DNA from: Clostridium sp. AM58-1XD | Lineage (GTDB): Bacteria; Bacillota; Clostridia; Lachnospirales; Lachnospiraceae | NCBI RefSeq assembly: GCF_003464085.1 | Contig: NZ_QSDR01000002.1 | Location: 62,001-126,000, forward strand | Reading direction: 5' to 3' | DNA: 64,000 nt | In this document: piece by piece, positions 46,601-58,285 of the stretch | How positions within the stretch are numbered: position 1 is the stretch's first letter | Layout: the number at the start of each line of letters is the position of its first letter | Notes under the pieces: generated by a model | What the model saw: only the letters and a program-made list of their open reading frames with translations | What the model was told of the DNA's origin: nothing | Databases searched by the model: none | Made by a program: the position numbers and the translations under genes

Positions 46601-49600
46601 AATTCTGCTCCGGAAAGAGGCTTCGAATGGTCGTTCTTATCCACCTTCTTAACTGTGATCTGTGCCATGCCGATGCGGTTTGTAAGCGATACGGACACAT
46701 CCTCTTTCACACGGAAACGGCCGCCTTCAGATTTCAGACTGTCGATCTGGATCATACCGCCATAGCCCTGAGTCAGGCTGTTCTCCTGCTGACTGCCCTT
46801 AGGAGCCGCGTCACCATAGAGGTAATACCAGTTCTGGCCTTCTTTTATTCTGACCTCTTCCTTCAGATAATAATGTTCATACTCTAATGCCAGCTGAGGA
46901 AGTTTATTTGTCAGTTCCTTCCATGCGTTGATAATTCCCTGATCCGCCGTAAAATCTGCCTTACTGAATGTATGGGAGATTCCGGTCGTCACTGCATTTT
47001 CAGGTGCTGTTCCCTTAAATATCTCAAATGTGACGCTTTCAGGCGCCCGGTCGCTTTCCTGGATCAGTTGCAGATTCAGATTTCCGTAGTCCAGAATCTT
47101 CTCAAGGTTCAGCTGCACGGTTTTTCTGTCTTCAAAGGTAACTCCCGTGTACTCTGCATAATGGTACGCGCCGTCTTTAGAGGCCATGTCGCCTGTCACC
47201 GCCACATACTTCGGCGTGCCATCCGCGGCATATCCTTTTGGTGCCGCCGACTCCCATATCTTATACCATCCCGGGATCAGGCCGTTCACCTTCGCCTTGC
47301 CGTCAGCACCCGTTGTCAGCTTATCCTTTTTAGTCTCATATGTCAGTTTTCCCAGACCCGCCATGTTCGTTTCATCCGTCAGTTCTTCCAGGCTCTTCAG
47401 CTGAGTTTTTCCTCCGTTCTTAACGAAATCCTCATTTCTGAATTTAGCAAATGCATATGAGAACGTTGCTCCCTCCAGCAGCAGCGTATTGTCTTCTGCA
47501 TCCACCTTCGCAATTTCCAGGCCGCCGGTACGCGGGTTGGCGTACGCCAAGCTGGCTATCGTATACGTGCCGTCTTCACTGGATTTCAGTTCAGGAACGA
47601 CGCCGTCCTTTCCGGTCAGCTTTTCAAGGCGATGTGTCTTCGTATTCCCATCCCACTTTCTCACATAACCCAGATAGATTTTTCTGGAAGCTGCCGGATA
47701 ATAGTTGTTGAAGTAGGCGTTTGTCACGCTGTTGTTGCCAAGGGTCTCTGTCAGAGTATACGTTCCCGGCTGCAGGGGATCCTGACTGCCAAAGAGAACC
47801 TTATCTGTCTGTCCTGTCAGTTCTTTATCTATTGTCCTGTTGTTGCCTTTCAGCTGGAACTTAATTCCGTTCAACGATACGCCAGTTTCGTCTGCTCCGG
47901 GGAGAAGGGTTTTCTCCACTTCCAGTTTCAGCAGTTCCGGGTTGAAAATGTATACGTCCGCACCGTCTGTTCCTACTGTAAAGTACTTACATGCGCCTGA
48001 GCCATCGTTCTTCTGGCCAGGATACATGTTATAATATCCTTTATTATCTCCCAGGTTCTTCTCATAGATCCGGTAATCTCCCAGCGGAAGCCCCTTGTCG
48101 AACTTGAAAGTTCCGTCACCTCTGGACTTAAACTCTCCCTTCGCTGCATTTGCTCCCTGCTGCTTTTCTGCCGTATCAAATCCATATGCCTCGTATTTGC
48201 CCGTGACATAGTTGTACTTCTCCAGTACGAATAGCACTCCGGAAAGAGGCTTCTTTCCAGGAAGGTCTTCTATATCCTTCAGAATATGATCGGTTGGTTT
48301 CTGGGCCAGTATTTCATCGGTAGCGCGGTATCCGAACTTATGAACGGTTACGGGATACTGATCGCGCAGGTAGTTGATGATCCTTGTATTGTGAGGTGTC
48401 CCATCGCTGTCTTCATAGTAGAAATACTGTTCATTGACCGTGTCTTCATCGGTATTGAATCTGAGAGTGACGTCGTAGGAGCTCTGGCTCATCTCCACTT
48501 TCTGAGGAGCATAAGTTTCCACCAGACTGCACTCCACCGCGTATTCTTTCTTACCGGCTTCCTTGGTACCAAAGACCTCATCGGCAATCACTCCAGCCTC
48601 TTCTGCCGTGTTCTTCTGAGACTCCATCAGCATGTTTGGAAGCTGTTCTTTTCATCTTCCCATCTCAGATATCCCGTCATTGCAGAGGCTGTGAGCTGAT
48701 CCTCAGTCGTAAAATCATTTTCAAGACCAGTGGTCAGTTCGGAAAGGACGTAGTCATACCCTTTCACCTTCAGCTGGAATTTAACGCCGCCTAATGGTTT
48801 ATAAGAACCATTTCCGTCTCCTGCTGCCAGCCACTTATTGAGCTTCAGACTGGCTACAGGGTTTTCGCCATAGCCACCGGAACCGGGATCTTTGTAGTTT
48901 TCTATCTCTGCTTTTGCGATTTCATTCGGCTTATAAGGCTGAACCGTGCAGTTGTCACCGTCAATATCTCCCATAAATTCGGGGATGAATGCGATCGTAG
49001 TGCCTGCAGGATACTCAACGTAATCGCCGCCGATCGGAGCCTTTACTTCTACCATCCAGTAAATCTTTGAGGTATCGTTGAAAATATCCGTTCTGAGAAG
49101 TCCGTCAACTGGATTGCCTTCTGCATCCAGAATCGTACCGCTCTCATATGCGCCGATATAATCCGCCTCGTCTTGTCGAAGGCTACGGAGCCATATCCGT
49201 GGTCACCTGTCTTGAAATCGTCGGCATTCTGAGAATACAGCTCAAATTTTGCTCCATTCAGATTCTTGATTTCAGAATTGTTCAGTGGAACCTTCTTATA
49301 ATAGTGAACCGTTCCGTTATCATCTGTAACCGTCAATCTCTCATCCGGCGGCAGTTCATGAAAAGCCTCTTCCTGAATCTCCACCAGCTTATGCTTCTCA
49401 ACCTTGTTGACCTCAAACTGAACCCAGTTCTTTTCATTGACCATCGGATCCAGTTCAAAGGCGTCTTTTCCTGCCTTCTTGTCGTCTGCGGAAACGTCTG
49501 TTTCCCCATTGAATTTTACACCGTAGAACGTATTCAGGAAATCAGCTGCCGGCTGGCTAAAGCCCTTCAGTTCATTCTTTGCATTCGCAAGCGTCTTGCC

Positions 49601-52600
49601 GGTTCGGTCTGCATCCAGAAGCGGTTTCTTTCCGTCCGGAATCACATAGCTGTTTCCGGGATGATAGACTTCTGCGATGTAGTACGTCTCATCCAGGCTC
49701 AGATTATCGAAAGTGACGTGTGCCCAGTCGGCCGACGTCGTCTTTATTACAGGCTCGCCGTTCTGATCCAGCACTGGTACGACATTACCTTCCACCTCGT
49801 GAAGAAGCGCCAGATGAATACCGGGAAGCTCATGGTTGATCGGCTGGAACTCCGATTCCCATCTATCCCTGCCGAATTTTTTCACGGTCAGGCTTATAAG
49901 CGGTTTATTATAGAAGGAAATATCCGTATTTTCTCCGGAGCCGTTCTTTCTGCCCTTTGTTACCACCTGATCCCTGTTTAAGTGGAATTCAAAATAGCTG
50001 TTGTCGCTCTGGAAGCCCTGCGGCGGATTTGTCTCACGAATCCGGTAAGTAATCAGCCGGCCGTCATCACCGTAAATCGGCTTGTTATTAAACGTAAACG
50101 TAGAAGCCTGCTTACCGTTTGCTCCCGGCAGCGTCTCGATTAGTGTTTCTGATTCTGCGCCGGCCCCATCTGAATCGACCCGGTACAGACTGAAGGCGGC
50201 CCCTGAAAGGTCGGCTTTCGTCCATGCGTGGAATTTCTTTACCGTTACGGAGCCGCTGTTTTTATAGTTGTCAATGTTCACTGTCTGTATAATTTCTGCT
50301 TCCGCAGCCCCCGTCCCTGATGCGGACGGTTTTTTCAGATTCACCTTCCAGTAGACTTCACCGTCGCTTCCGATCACGGCTTTCCCGCTCATCACTTCCT
50401 CAGATTCCGCCGTAAGATAGGAGTTTGGATTGATTACATCCACTGTCAGCTGTTCTTTCAGATAATATACGCCGTCATTCAGGGTGAGCCTCTCACTTCC
50501 TGATTTGATGGTGCCGACTTTGCTTTCCGGATTCTCATAATCCTGGAAAATGTCGAATACAACATCGTTTTTCTGTTCCGGCGCTGTCTTTCCGTTGCCC
50601 TTGTCATACTGCTTCTTCACTACCTGAAGCTGAGGTTTCGGTATATTCTCGAAGGATACCTTATTGCCAGTCGGCAGGGCACCCCTATCGAATATTTTTT
50701 CTTTATCTGTCTTCGTATCCGGCCCGACAAGAATACCGGTCAGGTCCACCAGTATATAATCTTTTCCCTCTTCTCCGCTAAATCCATAATATCCTTCCGG
50801 AGCCGATGTTTCCTTTACCGCATATTTCCTGCCGGTATCCAGCATGACGGCACTGATTCTGTTGCCTCGACTTCTTCATAACCGGACAGCGGATTCTCCT
50901 GCAGTGTTCCGTCCTCATTCACCTCATAGACGGCGAACTTCGCGCCGTTCAGCTTCTGATCCGTCATGCCGTCCAGCTTCTCTATCCACAGCGGGAATTT
51001 CTGTACCACATTGTATCCGTAAGCAGCTGCGACCTGACTGTCGTCCTTTGTCATATACGGAGTTGCCGCAAACGGGCCTGCAAGCCTAGCTGTTCCCGTC
51101 ACTCCCGGCAAATCAGCAATTTCCGTCGTTCTGTCATTTTCCTCTTTCGTATCCGCGCTGCTGTAGCCATGGAAAATCTCATGTTCTGCCGTATCCGCTT
51201 CATACCAGTAATACTCCACAGCAGTACCATTTTCCCGGATCAAAAGTCCCGCAAGGCTGATTCTGCCGTTTTCATCACTGATCCATGAATCGATCACGGA
51301 ATTTTCCGGACCGGTTATGACGACTCTCTCGTAACGTCCATCATCCGTCTTCCGGAACAGCCAGAAGGTCTTCCCCGGCTGGACGGTGTCTTTTAACTCT
51401 CCCGACTCCTCATCGTAACTGAGCTGCTTTTTGATCAGATTCAGCTGTCCTTCCGGAATATTGTAAACATTGTAGGTCTGAACGTATTTTCCGGAAGGTT
51501 CATCCCATCGGAGAAGCTTTTCTTTTGTGGTAACGGTTCTTCCGGTTTCGTCATAAACCTGCTCCAGGCTGTCGGAAGATAAGGACTGATATCCCTGAGG
51601 AACATTTTCAACGATCCGGTACTGGTAAGTGCCTGTTACTGCTCCAGTTTCATCCAGCTGATAAACCGGAACCGTTTCCTGAATCTTTCCCTGGCTTTCT
51701 CCTTCAGTCCCCAGTGAGATTCCCACTTTCCAGTCCGACCATGTATTCCCGTCCAAACTCTGCTGAATCGTAAATGCCCCGTTATAGTCGGCAATGGCAG
51801 CCGGATATTCTCCCATCGTCACATAAGAATTGCCGTCTTCAACCATCTTCTCAACGGTCAGGCTTCCTTCATTGACCTTATTGACAATCGTTCCGCCGGA
51901 AACAGTCGTGAGTTTACTGCCTTCAACCGTAACAGAATACTCCCTGTCATCCAGCACATACCCGGCCGGAGCTTTCGTTTCCCGAATCATGTAATCGCCT
52001 TTTTCCAAAGGATAAAAAGCAACCGTTCCATCGCTGCCGGATATTTCTGTCAGAAGCGGCTCCCCTGCGGTGGTGCTGCCCTTCCACACGCCGAATTCCG
52101 CACCTACCAGTACGGTTTCACTTCCGTCTTTATTAAGGCCCTTTTTCTCAAACAGGATTCCGCCGATTTCAGGAGCCACGTTTTCAATCGTAACCTCTTT
52201 CGTAGTGCCGGCTTCCAGCTTCCCTGTATTTTTCACATACCCATCGGCCGGTTTTTCCGTTCTGTCAGGTGTTGTTTCCTCCGTTATCCTGTATGTACCC
52301 GGCTCTACATAGAGCGTAATCGTACCGTCTTTTCCCACTGCAATCCGGTCACCGTCCTGGGCATCTTTTACAGGGTTGATATACGGCCGGCCTTCCACAG
52401 GCAGGTAAGTGGTATTGCCGTCTTCATCCTTCATCTCCACCTGAGCTTCTTCATACAAATCCCATTTTGCAGAGTTGGACGGATCCTGCTTTTCAATCTT
52501 AAATTCCGCATATCCGCCGAATTCCGTTCCCATCACCTCATCATACCGTTCGGACGTAAATCCGCCGTTTAAATTGGAAGGAACTTTGATTTTCTTTGTA

Positions 52601-55302
52601 ATTTTCAGAACAGCCTTGTTCCTGACAAATTTCACCGTAGTGCCGACGGTTGCCTCTACCACCGCTTCATCCGGACTTCCTGCCAGTTTGTAGTTCAGAA
52701 CGGCCGTATTGTCCACCGGGAATTTGGACGGTTCGTTGGCCGCCGATTCCCAGAAGTCCACTTCAAAGGCTTCATATGGATATTCTGTTTCCACATAATA
52801 TTCCGTATAATAAGGCGCTCCCTCATCCACGTTAAATTCGTTGTCGCCGCTGTTGCCGTTTGTATCATACGTGTTAATTATGCCATCTGTTGAAATGGGC
52901 GCGCCGTCCGGTTTGTGGCCGTCTTTCATCTTCCAGATCTTTATGGATTCCGGAGAAATGAGACCGTTCTTTCCTTCTGCCTGCGGGGTATCCGTAATCA
53001 TAAAGCTGCCGTCTGCAAACGGAACTCTGCCTGCTTCCTTATAAGCGGCCTCTCCGGCGGGAACAAGGCTGAGTCCTTTCTCCGTCTCTCCTGCCACAAG
53101 CCCCAGGCTCACTTTATATGCTACTACGACTGTCTTAGAGCCGTTTTCTTCTTTCACTTTATACGTGTTTCCGTCCTGCCTGATCAGTTCCTTCGTGATT
53201 CCCCATCTGTCGTCACTGACCAGCTCATATTCATACGGCGCTTTTGACGCACCGATTCCGTACTCCATATTGCTGGTAACCGTGTATGTCCCATCGCCTT
53301 TTGGCGGTACCAAATCCGGATTATTCAGGTCGCGGACCCGAATGGTGCCGGTAAAGGTGCACTGTACTGGATCAAAGGTAAATGAGCTGCCAATCGGAGC
53401 CTTTCCATTCCCTTCTATATAGCCTTTCACCTCGATCGTGGTTTTTGCTTTCAGATTGTCAATATCGTCCAGCTGGATCGTATACAGGCGGTAATCCCCA
53501 TTCTCCTGAACAGATGTATACTCCCCCTCCTTCAAAGCGATTCCCTTTGGAACCTTCAGCGTAATAGAAGCATCCGTAATCCGGTCGTAGATTTCCAGCG
53601 GGCTGTCGCCTTCTTCCGCCCATACAGGGACATCGATCGGAACATAGTTGATTACAAAATGAAGGCTCGTTCCTGCTTTCACATCCCCATCCAGAGAGGC
53701 TGTTACTCTGGAAGTGATAATCGGCTGGTTCTTGCTGTCCACACCGTTTCCGTAAAGTTCTTCCGCATAATCAAATACGTTCTTATTATCACCGATCCGG
53801 GCTGAAAGTACGGTAATTCCGCCTTCAACCGGAAGATGATATCCGATCACCACTGTTTTTCTGGAGGATCTGAACAATGATCTGAGTGAAGACGACTTTG
53901 TCGCCGTTTCCATAATCTGATCGCCGCTGACAGCTTTCAAGCCGAGCAGTGCCTGCAGATCGTCTTCTGACAGTTCGTCAGGATCGGAAACCTTATCAAT
54001 ACTCATTTCGCTGATAATCTCCATATCTTCGCCGTCCGACAGTACTGCGCCTGTCGAAGCAAAGAAATCCGGAAGACTTTCCTCGTCATCTGTGAAGCTG
54101 CTCTCATCCATTATTTCCTCGTCAGGAATCTCTTCCCCGTCATCTTCAGAAATAATTTCCTCCTCTGCCTCTGTACTGATTTCTTCGTCCTGGTCATCTT
54201 CAGTTAGAATTTCTTCCTCTTCGGCCGGAAGCGCTACGAGGGGAACCTGGTGTCTGGAAACCGTCACCCGGCCCGTTGCAACAGGCTCTTTTTCATCAGT
54301 AGCTCTTTCTTCGCTCTCTGTTTTATCTGTCGTCTCTTTTACTTCTTCATCCATTGCCGCGTCGTTTCGGTCGGCGCCGCTCTCTGTATCCTTTATTGCC
54401 GGTTCTTCCCCGTCTGCGTCTTCTGTGACGGGAGCCTTTATCTCTGAATCACCGATTGTCTCATCTTTGATTTCCGGAATCTCAGAACCATTTCCCTGAT
54501 CCTGTACATCGCCTGCGCTGTCAGATTCATCTGTTTTCCCGCTACCTTCCTCCTGTTGTTCTTCCTCTTTCGGAGTTGTCACAGACTCGGACGGCTCATC
54601 ATTTTTACTGTCAATGGTCTCCGACGGCTCTTTTCCCGAAGCGCTGTCCGGATTGATGACAACCATGCTGTCGCTCGTTCCGTCATAAATAAGGCCGCCT
54701 TCCGGCTCTTTCTCAACAGGTACGATGATATTGCCAGCCGCATCCTCTTCCGGCAGTTCCTCTTCATAATCCACATCATACCGGCTGACATTTGCCTCTA
54801 CGATGCTCATATCCTCCCCAGTCATCTGAACGAGGAAATGATAGTCGTTGTCGAAATCAGAATTGACTACGATTAAATCGATTCGCTCTGCCAGGCTCTT
54901 CGCCTCTTCATTGTCCGTAATGGCAATGAGGTACATACAGGAATTATTGTCTCCGCTCAAGCGTTCCTGTCTGAGGAGTGTTCTCCCTTCCATCGCTTCC
55001 CTGAGCGTACGGTAAACGCCTTCCTGTGCATCGCCTGTAAACGGAATCAGATCCTTTTTTAGCGCATCTGCTCCGTTTTTATGCCTGCCAAGGGCCGCTC
55101 TGACCTCTGATTCCTTAATCTGTATCAGGATCTGACCGTCGACTTCCTGAGCCTCCGACGGTGTTGCCTCCGACGGCGTAGCCACCCTCTTCCCTTCTGC
55201 GGCAAGCGCAATGCCTGACGGCCCCTGCAGAATCTGCCCGGCCAGTATGGTCACTACCAGAAAACCTGCTATTTTTCTCTTTATCTCCTTAAACATATCC
55301 AT
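40656..55302 (-). CDS. Giant LPxTG-anchored surface adhesin with many SpaA/Cna-B-type domains, seven frameshifts
   Basis: One gene of about 4,880 codons, restored from eight fragments. Signal peptide MDMFKEIKRKIAGFLVVTIL..., then ATPSEATPSEA, a folded region (about 50-180), and a very acidic Glu/Asp/Ser stretch (about 185-430). Next come larger beta domains and about twenty SpaA/Cna-B-like modules, each ending in an E-box-like motif such as IRETKAPAGYVL, KETSAPEGYYG, RETNPPQGF, ETKAPEGYVL; such domains often form internal Lys-Asn/Asp isopeptide bonds. A DUF11-like part and an SdrD B-type calcium motif (IWIDANNNGIQDENDTY) lie near 43400-44700. The C-terminus is a Gly-rich tract, LPKTGD, a membrane helix and KKKEDEDG. 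Single-base losses near 50860, 49174, 48642, 45154, 41895, 41418 and 41116. Role: attachment, ligand unknown; sortase not in the window. Confidence 0.88.
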
Positions 55303-55383
55303 TTCCCCTTTTTACCGATATCCGGTTTCTATATACACTTGGTAATTTTATCTAATAAGGCATAATTATCCACTCTTATATGT

Positions 55384-55418
55384 ATTCTACCATATGGTAT
55401 ATTTCACTTACCATTTCA
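55384..55418 (-). promoter_or_regulatory. Candidate activator-dependent promoter of the adhesin
   Basis: Minus strand TAGAAT (55384-55389) is a fair -10, but the -35 position holds no good box. Two TGAAAT copies (plus-strand ATTTCA at 55401-55406 and 55413-55418, 12 bp apart) and a perfect palindrome TACCATATGGTA (55388-55399) cover that position. This arrangement suits an activator such as the adjacent BTAD regulator; the assignment is inference. Confidence 0.4.
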
Positions 55419-55444
55419 ACCTGCCGGAGAAAGACATATTTTTC

Positions 55445-56635
55445 TCACCAGTTGATGGGATATACCTTATATTGTATTCTCAGCTTCCTGTTGTGCTTTA
55501 TTTTGTTAAAATTTTTCTCGATTCTATGAAATACCTTCATGCAGTCATCGTCTTTTGTAATCCCCATCATAAGGATCATAAATGTCCCCATTCCGTATTT
55601 CGTATACACGTCTTCTTTCCTGAGAGACAGGCGGATGGCCTGTTTGAGCACACTGCTCCCCGCCTCTTCCCCGGCCTCAGGAACGATCATTTTCCCGTTT
55701 TCATCCACTACGTAACAGACCAGCATGGTGAGTATGTTTTTAGCGCGTTCCGACATGCGTTTCATTACATGACAGCAATCCATAAAGCTCAGATAATTAC
55801 AATAATAGGCACCGCCTTCATCCTCTTCCTTTTTAATCACGGATTCGATAAGAATTTTAGGGTCCTGCTCATCGAAAATCTGGTTGCTGGCTTTCTCAAA
55901 CTTTTTAATTACGTCGTCAGGAAGTCCGACTCCGAATTCATCCTGAAACAGTTTCAGCGTATCCTCGTAGACACAAGCAGCCTCTTTCTTTTTTCCCTCA
56001 GCCAGGAGCGCTTCAATGCGGACAAACTGCCAGTCGTCGAAGGGAAACAGCCGGCTGTTTTTCACGCCGAATTCCAGAAGTTCATCATACCTGCCCTTCG
56101 CTTTCAGAAAATCCGTAAGCTTTCTCGCCGCTTCCAGATAGATTTTCTGATAGCGCCCATTTTCGATCTCTACCCACGTCTCTCCCAGATGCTCTCTCAG
56201 GAAATCGCCTTTATAGATGTCACATGCTTCTTTCAGAATTTTTATTTTTTCTTCTTCATCAACCGACTCATATGCTGTCTGGAGAAGTTCCAGGAACCGT
56301 TCTGTATCCAGTTCTACCTCCATCTCTTTTGTCAGGAAGTACCTGTTTCCATCCATACGGATATATTCTCCCTTTGGAAGTGTCGATTCCCCAATCAGCT
56401 TGCGCAGCCTGTAAACAACGATCCGCATGGCGTTGTCTACCGAACCTGTCTTTTCTTCATACAGGTTTTCCATCATCTCTTTCCGGGTTATTCCCTTCCT
56501 ATTATAATATAGAAGCATCAGGAACATCTGCATGTATCTGCTTTCCTTACTGCATTTTAGTAGAATCGGTTTGTCTCCGTAACGAACCGATAGATTTCCT
56601 AACATATTCACTGAAATGATTTTATTGTCACTCAT
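55445..56635 (-). CDS. BTAD/SARP-type transcriptional regulator
   Basis: 396 residues. Residues 5-95 form a winged helix of the OmpR/SARP kind (LGNLSVRYGDKPILL, SRYMQMFLMLLYYNRKGITRKEMMENL, NAMRIVVYRLRKLIGES, NRYFLTKEMEVELD). Residues 100-240 are the BTAD tetratricopeptide-like domain (EACDIYKGDFLREHLGETWVEIENGRYQKIY). The rest (about 255-396) is unrecognised, with LTMLVCYVVDENG and FMILMMGITKDDDC. It lies 143 bp upstream of the adhesin on the same strand and is the only regulator near it, so a role in its control is likely. Own promoter at 56673-56701. Confidence 0.85.
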   Translation of the reverse strand: MSDNKIISVNMLGNLSVRYGDKPILLKCSKESRYMQMFLMLLYYNRKGITRKEMMENLYEEKTGSVDNAMRIVVYRLRKLIGESTLPKGEYIRMDGNRYFLTKEMEVELDTERFLELLQTAYESVDEEEKIKILKEACDIYKGDFLREHLGETWVEIENGRYQKIYLEAARKLTDFLKAKGRYDELLEFGVKNSRLFPFDDWQFVRIEALLAEGKKKEAACVYEDTLKLFQDEFGVGLPDDVIKKFEKASNQIFDEQDPKILIESVIKKEEDEGGAYYCNYLSFMDCCHVMKRMSERAKNILTMLVCYVVDENGKMIVPEAGEEAGSSVLKQAIRLSLRKEDVYTKYGMGTFMILMMGITKDDDCMKVFHRIEKNFNKIKHNRKLRIQYKVYPINW

Positions 56636-56672
56636 TTGCTCTTCTCTCCTGACACTCCATATTTTATACTAA

Positions 56673-56701
56673 ATTATAAGCCAATTGGACGGCCTATTCA
56701 A
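56673..56701 (-). promoter_or_regulatory. Promoter of the BTAD/SARP regulator
   Basis: Minus strand TTGAAT (56696-56701), 17-nt spacer, TATAAT (56673-56678), about 40 bp upstream of the ATG. Confidence 0.75.
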
Positions 56702-56736
56702 GTTATGTTCAGGCCAAAACTGAGACGTTTATGTAA

Positions 56737-56800
56737 AAAACGGGCCTTATGACCAGTTTTCGCCCTCTGTCGAAATATCGCTGCCCATAAAGCCCGTTTT
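56737..56800 (-). terminator. Terminator of purA
   Basis: Minus strand AAAACGGGCTTTATG pairs with CATAAGGCCCGTTTTTT around a loop of about 30 nt, directly after the purA stop. Confidence 0.8.
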
Positions 56801-56818
56801 CATTTTATGCCATACAGT

Positions 56819-58095
56819 TTATTTCCTGTATATAATCTCGTCTCTTCCCGGACCATTTGAAACCATTGTAATCGGAGTCTCAATTTCCTTTTCGATAAAT
56901 TCGATGTATCTTCTGCAGTTCTCAGGAAGATCTTCGTATTTTTTGATTCCGCGTATATCACACTTCCAGCCAGGAAGCGTTGTCAGAACTGGTTTTGCCT
57001 TTTCGAGCTCCACCGTTGTAGGGAATTCTTTTGTAACCGTTCCGTTTAAATCATATCCCGTGCAGACAGGAATTTCGTCCAGATATCCCAAAACGTCCAG
57101 AACGGTCAGGGCAACTTCCGTAGCCCCCTGAATACGACAGCCATACCTGGAAGCAACTGCATCAAACCATCCCATTCTTCTCGGACGGCCTGTCGTAGCG
57201 CCGAATTCTCCATGGTCACCGCCTCGTTTTCTCAGTTCATCCGCTTCTTCGTCGAAAATCTCGCTGACAAAAGCGCCTGCTCCGACTGCACTGGAATACG
57301 CTTTTACAACAGTTGTGATCTGCTTGATCTCATACGGCGGGATTCCTGCTCCGATTGCTCCGTAAGCTGCAAGTGTGGAAGACGATGTAACCATCGGATA
57401 AATGCCGTGGTCAGGGTCTTTCAGGGAGCCCAGCTGGCCTTCCAGAAGAATCCTTTTTCCTTCTTTCATTGAATCGTGAAGGTATTTGGAAACGTCACAG
57501 ACATATGGAGCTACCATATCGCGGTATTCCAGAAGCGTTTTATAAAGTTCTTCCCTGTCGATGGCCGGTTTATGATAGAGATGCTCCAGCAGGATATTCT
57601 TCATCTCGCAGACACGGCTTACTTTTTCTTTCAGGGCTTCCTCGTCAAACAATTCGCTGACCTGGAAACCGATTTTTGCATATTTATCAGAATAAAATGG
57701 TGCAATGCCGGACTTCGTGGAGCCAAATGACTTTCCGCCCAGACGTCTTCCTCATATTCGTCGAAAAGGATATGATACGGCATCAGTATCTGAGCACGGT
57801 TGGAAACAAGCACTCTCGGCTTCGGCACTCCCTGATCCACTAATGACTGAATTTCATTGACCAGATAAGGAATGTTAAGTGCAACGCCGTTGCCGATCAC
57901 GCTGGTAGTATGCTGATAGAATACGCCGGATGGAAGTAAATGCAGGGCAAATCTTCCATAGTTGTTAATGATCGTATGACCCGCATTGCTGCCCCCCTGG
58001 AAACGGATGATAATATCTGATTCCTGTGCAAGCATATCGGTAATTTTACCCTTCCCCTCGTCTCCCCAGTTTGCTCCAACAATTGCTCTAACCAT
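56819..58095 (-). CDS. purA: Adenylosuccinate synthetase, one frameshift
   Basis: Joins IMP and aspartate with GTP to make adenylosuccinate. N-terminus RAIVGANWGDEGKGKITDML holds the GTP loop; RFQGGSNAGHTI follows. The frame breaks at about 57745: EYEED should continue RLGGKSFGSTKSGIAPFY, needing one base. The second part contains FGATTGRPRRMGWFDAV near residue 300 and the C-terminal GPGRDEII. Restored length about 425. It has its own terminator. AGGAGG lies upstream. purB and purC are close but separated by terminators. Confidence 0.95.
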
Positions 58096-58226
58096 TGATT
58101 ATTTTCCTCCTTTGAGTGACTGCTTATCAAAACATATTATAATTTACACCAATTTTATTTATAAGTAAAGATAAAGTTGATAAAAAAACATCATTTTTTT
58201 CCATTTGCAGTCATGCCGATAAAAAG

Positions 58227-58258
58227 AACCGCCCATATCTTATTAATATGAGCGGTTT
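58227..58258 (-). terminator. Terminator of purB
   Basis: Minus strand AACCGCTCATATT pairs with ATATGGGCGGTT (to 58227), followed by a T-run. It begins 27 bp after the purB stop. Confidence 0.8.
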
Positions 58259-58285
58259 TATTATTATTTCTTATTTTTATGCACA

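Noticed and set aside
48627..50845. Treating the adhesin fragments as separate genes or as programmed frameshifts
   Set aside because: Each joint needs a single added base, has no slippery heptamer with ribosome site, and downstream fragments lack signal peptides; the same defect occurs in essential genes across the window.
55394..56512. 372-residue plus-strand frame opposite the BTAD regulator
   Set aside because: Mirror of the regulator's codon pattern; Phe-rich and without recognisable motifs, while the minus strand encodes a clear BTAD protein.
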